Positions 59,532 to 64,000 of a stretch of DNA of 64,000 nt are shown here, piece after piece. Position 1 is the first letter of the stretch; each line of letters begins with the position of its first letter. Below the pieces are notes generated by a model. The model was not told the origin of the DNA. It was given only the letters and a program-made list of their open reading frames with translations, and searched no databases. The DNA comes from Rhodobacter capsulatus (GTDB taxonomy: Bacteria; Pseudomonadota; Alphaproteobacteria; Rhodobacterales; Rhodobacteraceae): NCBI RefSeq assembly GCF_003254295.1, contig NZ_QKZO01000004.1, positions 186,001-250,000 on the forward strand, written 5' to 3'. Made by a program: the position numbers and the translations under genes.

Positions 59532-59600
59532 CGGAACAAATCAGGGATAGTCATTCCGGATATTCGCCATTTTGTGCGGGGTGCGCAAGGCCTATTCCGG
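59532..59600. promoter_or_regulatory. Candidate LysR operators in the divergent LysR-DoxX gap
   Basis: ATTCCGG occurs at 59553-59559 and 59594-59600, 41 bp apart (about four helical turns), and CGGAA at 59532-59536 makes an inverted CGGAA-N17-TTCCG pair with the first copy. Spaced sites of this kind suit LysR tetramers. Assignment is by position only. Confidence 0.35.
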
Positions 59601-59645
59601 TTGCAGCAAGGCCGCGTCGGGCGGCCCCGAACAGGAGTTTTCCAG

Positions 59646-60071
59646 ATGACCACGCCCCCCGCCGCCGCCGATTATGCCGCCACGCTGTTGCGCCTCACCT
59701 CAGGCGTGACCTTCCTTGCCCATGGGCTGCTCAAGGTGACGGTGTTCACCACCCCGGGCACGGTGGGCTATTTCGAAAGCCTCGGCCTGCCGGGCGCCTT
59801 TGCCTATCTGACGATCCTGGCCGAGCTGGGCGGCGGGCTGGCGCTGGTGCTGGGCGTCGCCACGCGGGCGGTGGCGCTGGCGCTGATCCCGGTGCTGCTG
59901 GGCGCGGTCTGGGTGCATGCGGGCAACGGCTGGCTGTTCTCGGGCACCGGCGGCGGCTGGGAATTCCCGCTGTTCTGGGCGATGATCCAGCTGGTGATCG
60001 CGCTTTTGGGGGCAGGGGCCTTTGCGCTGCGCCTGCCCGGTCTGAGCCGCCGCCTTGGCATCTTCGCCTGA
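59646..60071 (+). CDS. DoxX-family membrane protein
   Basis: 141 aa with four hydrophobic segments, the DoxX layout (TFLAHGLLKVTVF, AYLTILAELGGGLALVLG, ALIPVLLGAVWVHAG, LFWAMIQLVIALLGAGAF). DoxX-type proteins are linked to quinone- or thiol-related redox stress responses; the exact role is unclear. The ATG has CAGGAG 9 bases upstream. It precedes the dioxygenase gene by 56 bases and faces the LysR gene. Confidence 0.85.
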   Translation: MTTPPAAADYAATLLRLTSGVTFLAHGLLKVTVFTTPGTVGYFESLGLPGAFAYLTILAELGGGLALVLGVATRAVALALIPVLLGAVWVHAGNGWLFSGTGGGWEFPLFWAMIQLVIALLGAGAFALRLPGLSRRLGIFA

Positions 60072-60127
60072 CCGCCCCTCATCGCCCGCGGCCCAGACCC
60101 GCGGGCGGTCCGCACAAGGAGAAAGCC

Positions 60128-60958
60128 ATGCACCCCGTCTCCTCTCTCTCGGCCCTGCGCGACCGCTTCGCGCCCTCGGACCGGATGCCGTTGGTCTTTC
60201 TGGGCCACGGCAGCCCGATGAACGCGATCGAGGACACGGCCAACAGCCGTGCCTGGACCGCGCTCGGCCGCAGCCTGCCGCGGCCGAAAGCGATCCTGGT
60301 CGTCTCGGCGCATTGGATGACGCGGGGCACGACGCTCGTCGATGTCTCGGCGCTGCCGCGCACGATCCATGATTTCTACGGCTTCCCGCAGGCGCTCTTC
60401 GATCAGCGCTATCCGGCCCCGGGCGCTCCGGCGCTGGCGCGCGAGGTGGTCTCGCTTCTGGCCAGCCACCGGGCCGCGGGCGACGAGACCTGGGGGCTTG
60501 ATCACGGCGCCTGGACGGTGCTGAAATACCTTTACCCCGAGGCCGACGTGCCGGTGTTTCAGGTCTCGATCGATATGGGCCGCGATCTGGCCCATCAGCT
60601 CGCCATCGGCCGCACCCTGTCAGAGCTGCGCAACCGCGGCGTGCTAATCCTCGGCTCGGGCAATGTGGTGCACAACCTGCGCGCGGTGAGCTGGGGCGAT
60701 GACGCGAAACCCCTTGATTTCGCACAGGACTTCGATGCGCTGTTCACCGGTCGGCTGACCGATCGCGATTTCGCGGCACTTGCCGACCGCGCCGGGCTGG
60801 GGCCGCTTTTGCAGCAGGCTCATCCGAGCCTCGATCACTACCTGCCGACGCTGACCATCGCGGGCGCCTCGGATGCGGGCGACGATCTGACCTTTCTGAC
60901 CGAGACGATCGATCTGGGCGCGATCTCGATGCGCTCCTTCGTCTTTCACCCGCGCTGA
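60128..60958 (+). CDS. DODA-type extradiol dioxygenase (YgiD-like)
   Basis: 276-aa LigB-like enzyme. The metal-binding histidines appear in FLGHGSPMNA, VVSAHWM and GSGNVVHNL, and the late HPSLDHYLP is conserved. E. coli YgiD opens the ring of DOPA; the substrate here is unproven. The AAGGAGAAAGCC ribosome site precedes the ATG. With DoxX it forms a two-gene unit likely under the divergent LysR regulator, a combination seen in many proteobacteria. Confidence 0.88.
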   Translation: MHPVSSLSALRDRFAPSDRMPLVFLGHGSPMNAIEDTANSRAWTALGRSLPRPKAILVVSAHWMTRGTTLVDVSALPRTIHDFYGFPQALFDQRYPAPGAPALAREVVSLLASHRAAGDETWGLDHGAWTVLKYLYPEADVPVFQVSIDMGRDLAHQLAIGRTLSELRNRGVLILGSGNVVHNLRAVSWGDDAKPLDFAQDFDALFTGRLTDRDFAALADRAGLGPLLQQAHPSLDHYLPTLTIAGASDAGDDLTFLTETIDLGAISMRSFVFHPR

Positions 60959-60962
60959 GCGC

Positions 60963-61931
<969 letters not shown>

Positions 61932-61990
61932 TCACGCGCCCGCGCAACCCCGTTTTCGCCGCCGCCGCCCCTTTGCCGCAATCCCGGTTT

Positions 61991-62059
61991 TCCTTGGCGC
62001 AAATACGCCCGGGGGTGCGGGGGCGGAGCCCCCGCGGGTCGCCCCGGCCCTGCCGGGGC
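61991..62059 (-). repeat. GC-hairpin repeat element between ldh and ftsW (copy 4)
   Basis: On the - strand: GCCCCGGC/GCCGGGGC hairpin (62041-62059), GCGGGGGC/GCCCCCGC hairpin (62017-62035, loop of 3), then the tail CCCGGGCGTATTTGCGCC and AAGGAAAA. The rest of the 293-bp gap between divergent ldh and ftsW shows no ORF that I can support. Confidence 0.75.
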
Positions 62060-62185
62060 GAAAGCCTCCCCGCGCTGCGGCCCGGCAAAAGCTCTGGTCA
62101 GAAGGGGCGACTTGGGCTAAAGTCGGCGCCAAGACCCGATAATCGGGCGTTTCTCGGCAGATCAGGCAAACGAGCGGTTTTCGCG

Positions 62186-63355
62186 ATGACGGAAATGGTT
62201 TTCGGCACCGTCCCCTTGCGGGCGACGGATCCCGTGCTTCCACGCTGGTGGCGCACGATCGACAAATGGGCGCTGACCGCGGTCTTCGCGCTCTTTGGCG
62301 TCGGCATGCTTCTGGGCCTTGCAGCCTCGGTGCCGCTTGCCGAAAAGAACGGGCTTGAACCCTTCTATTACGTCAAGCGCCAGGCGCTGTTCGGCGGCGT
62401 CGGCCTTGTCGTGATGGTCGCGCTTTCGATGATGAGCCCGCAGCAGGTCCGCCGCATCGGCGTCGTGGGTTTCGCGCTCGCCTTCCTCACCCTGATGGCG
62501 CTGCCGGTGATCGGCACCGATTTCGGCAAGGGCGCGGTACGCTGGATCTCGCTCGGCTTCGCCTCGTTCCAGCCCTCGGAATTCCTCAAGCCCGGCTTCG
62601 TCATCGTCTCGGCCTGGTTCATGGCCGCCGCGCTGGAAGTGGCGGGCCCGCCCGGGCGGCTTTACTCCTTCTGCCTCACCGCGCTGATCGTCGTCACGCT
62701 CGCGCTGCAGCCGGACTTCGGCCAGGCCTCGCTGATCCTCTTCTCCTGGATGGTGATGTATTTCGTCTCCGGCGCGCCGATCCTGCCGCTGGTCGCGGCG
62801 GGCGGGCTGTCCGTCGCGGGCGGGGTCATGGCCTACAACATGTCCGAACACGTCGCGCGCCGGATCAACGGCTTTCTTTCGGCCGAGGTCGATCCGCGCA
62901 CCCAGATCGGCTATGCCACGAACGCGATCCAGGAGGGTGGCTTCTTCGGCGTCGGCGTCGGCGAGGGTTCGGTGAAATGGTCGCTGCCCGACGCCCATAC
63001 CGATTTCATCGTCGCCGTCGCGGCCGAGGAATACGGCCTTGTCCTCGTTTTGGGCATCATCGCGCTTTATGCCGTCGTCGTGCTGCGCTCGCTCAGCCGG
63101 ATGATGGCCGAACGCGACCCCTTCGCGCGGATCGCGGGCACCGGCCTTGCCTTCGCCTTCGGCGTGCAGGCGCTGATCAACATGGGCGTGGCGGTGCGGC
63201 TTTTGCCCGCCAAGGGCATGACGCTGCCCTTCGTCAGCTATGGCGGCTCCTCGGTGATCGCCTCGGGCATTGCGCTCGGCTTCCTGCTCGCGCTCACCCG
63301 CACCCGGCCGCAAAACGAGATCGCCCGGATTCTCGGCAATCGTCCCGCCGCCTGA
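62186..63355 (+). CDS. ftsW: Division-specific peptidoglycan glycosyltransferase FtsW
   Basis: 389-aa SEDS protein with about ten membrane helices, polymerising septal glycan with FtsI. Signature regions [32 protein letters not shown] and [15 protein letters not shown] are intact. The following murG gene identifies it as FtsW of the division cluster; RodA is encoded at 42478. The ATG at 62186 or the in-frame ATG at 62195 are both possible; the longer frame is unsupported. Confidence 0.95.
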   Translation: MTEMVFGTVPLRATDPVLPRWWRTIDKWALTAVFALFGVGMLLGLAASVPLAEKNGLEPFYYVKRQALFGGVGLVVMVALSMMSPQQVRRIGVVGFALAFLTLMALPVIGTDFGKGAVRWISLGFASFQPSEFLKPGFVIVSAWFMAAALEVAGPPGRLYSFCLTALIVVTLALQPDFGQASLILFSWMVMYFVSGAPILPLVAAGGLSVAGGVMAYNMSEHVARRINGFLSAEVDPRTQIGYATNAIQEGGFFGVGVGEGSVKWSLPDAHTDFIVAVAAEEYGLVLVLGIIALYAVVVLRSLSRMMAERDPFARIAGTGLAFAFGVQALINMGVAVRLLPAKGMTLPFVSYGGSSVIASGIALGFLLALTRTRPQNEIARILGNRPAA

Positions 63356-63366
63356 GGGAGGGTGAC

Positions 63367-64000
63367 ATGGATCACGCGAAACCGCCTCTGCTTCTGATCG
63401 CTGCCGGGGGGACCGGGGGGCATATGTTCCCGGCTCAGGCGCTGGCGGAGGCGATGGTCCGCCGCGGCTGGCGGGTGAAGCTTTCGACCGATGCCCGCGG
63501 CGCCCGCTATGCCGGGGCCTTTCCGGCGCAGGTGCCGGTGGAACAGGTGGCCTCGGCCACCTTTGCCCGTGGCGGCGTGCTGGCGAAACTGGCCGTGCCG
63601 TTCCGGCTGGCGGGGGGGATGGTTTCGGCGATCGCCCGCAATCTGCTGGACCGGCCCGCCGTCGTCGTGGGCTTTGGCGGCTATCCGACGATCCCGGCGC
63701 TCGCCTCGGCGCTGGCTCTGGGCGTGCCGCGCGCGATCCATGAACAAAACGGCGTGATGGGCAAGGTCAACCGCGTCTTTGCCCGCCGCGTCCATGCCTT
63801 TGCCTGCGGCACCTGGCCCACCGACCTGCCGCCCGGCGTGCAGGGCACTCCGACCGGCAACCCGGTCCGCGCCGCCGTCGTCGAACGCGCGGGCGCCCCC
63901 TATATTCCGCCGGGCGATTACCCGATGTCGGTGCTGGTGATCGGCGGCTCGCAGGGGGCGCGGATCCTCTCGGACCTTGTTCCCGCCGCCTTTGCCGCGC
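63367..64000 (+). CDS. murG: MurG, UDP-GlcNAc transferase for lipid II (partial, cut by window end)
   Basis: The first 211 codons are present and the frame is open at the window edge. The N-terminal [23 protein letters not shown] is the diagnostic G-loop of Mur[25 protein letters not shown] and [13 protein letters not shown] follow in the right order. The enzyme adds GlcNAc to lipid I at the inner face of the membrane. It starts 12 bases after the ftsW stop with GGGAGGGTG upstream. Confidence 0.96.
   Translation, partial: MDHAKPPLLLIAAGGTGGHMFPAQALAEAMVRRGWRVKLSTDARGARYAGAFPAQVPVEQVASATFARGGVLAKLAVPFRLAGGMVSAIARNLLDRPAVVVGFGGYPTIPALASALALGVPRAIHEQNGVMGKVNRVFARRVHAFACGTWPTDLPPGVQGTPTGNPVRAAVVERAGAPYIPPGDYPMSVLVIGGSQGARILSDLVPAAFAA

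Overview
The window is GC-rich alphaproteobacterial DNA and almost certainly comes from Rhodobacter capsulatus or a very close relative. Three things point there: the gene order hupUV-hypF-hupSLC-hupDFGHJK-hypAB-hupR-hypCDE, a sulfide:quinone reductase whose cysteines fall at residues 127, 159 and 353, and an xdhABC locus whose XdhB catalytic glutamate falls at residue 730. These match what I remember of the characterised R. capsulatus proteins; no database search was run. Nearly all of the window is coding. I saw no tRNA, rRNA, CRISPR array or insertion sequence.

1-17154 (+ strand) is the hydrogen-uptake locus. The end of hupU and all of hupV encode the H2-sensing regulatory hydrogenase. hypF follows, then the structural genes hupS, hupL and hupC for the membrane-bound uptake [NiFe] hydrogenase and its cytochrome b, then a strong terminator. 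The maturation genes come next: HupD protease, HupF/HypC chaperones, HupG/H/J/K assembly factors, HypA/B nickel insertion and HypD/E/F for the Fe(CN)2CO ligands. The response regulator hupR sits among them. Many junctions overlap by 1-4 bases. 17328-23386 (+) holds a CheB-CheR-PAS fusion overlapping a PAS-GGDEF-EAL protein, then a small membrane protein.

23455-34193 (- strand) holds sqr (own promoter) and, upstream of it, what looks like one long transcription unit: xdhA-xdhB-xdhC, a basic-membrane-protein (nucleoside) ABC importer ATPase, two permeases and its binding protein. Purine import and purine oxidation would therefore be made together. 34389-41458 (+) has dnaE and hisS-hisZ-hisG, with slyX on the other strand. 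41536-49401 (-) holds nhaA and the elongasome genes mreB-mreC-mreD-mrdA-rodA followed by a hydroxyacid dehydrogenase.

49551-52260 (+) has four small genes (acetyltransferase, TerB-DnaJ protein, EEP phosphatase/nuclease-like protein, proline-rich exported protein). 52498-58505 (-) has ppx, ppk, hda, a PerM/AI-2E family membrane protein and an 87-residue unknown. 58608-61892 has a divergent LysR regulator and DoxX gene, a DODA-type dioxygenase and lactate dehydrogenase. 62186-64000 (+) starts the division cluster with ftsW and a truncated murG.

The most interesting non-genic signal is a dispersed GC-rich hairpin element with a conserved tail. It occurs between genes, abuts the start codons of hypF and hypE, and lies inside the reading frames of xdhA and xdhB. 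Other notable signals are a HupR-type palindrome inside the end of hypF, an 8-bp-periodic motif at the sqr promoter, a hairpin array between convergent genes at 52.3 kb, and -10-like hexamers exactly 6 nt before three start codons, suggesting leaderless mRNAs.
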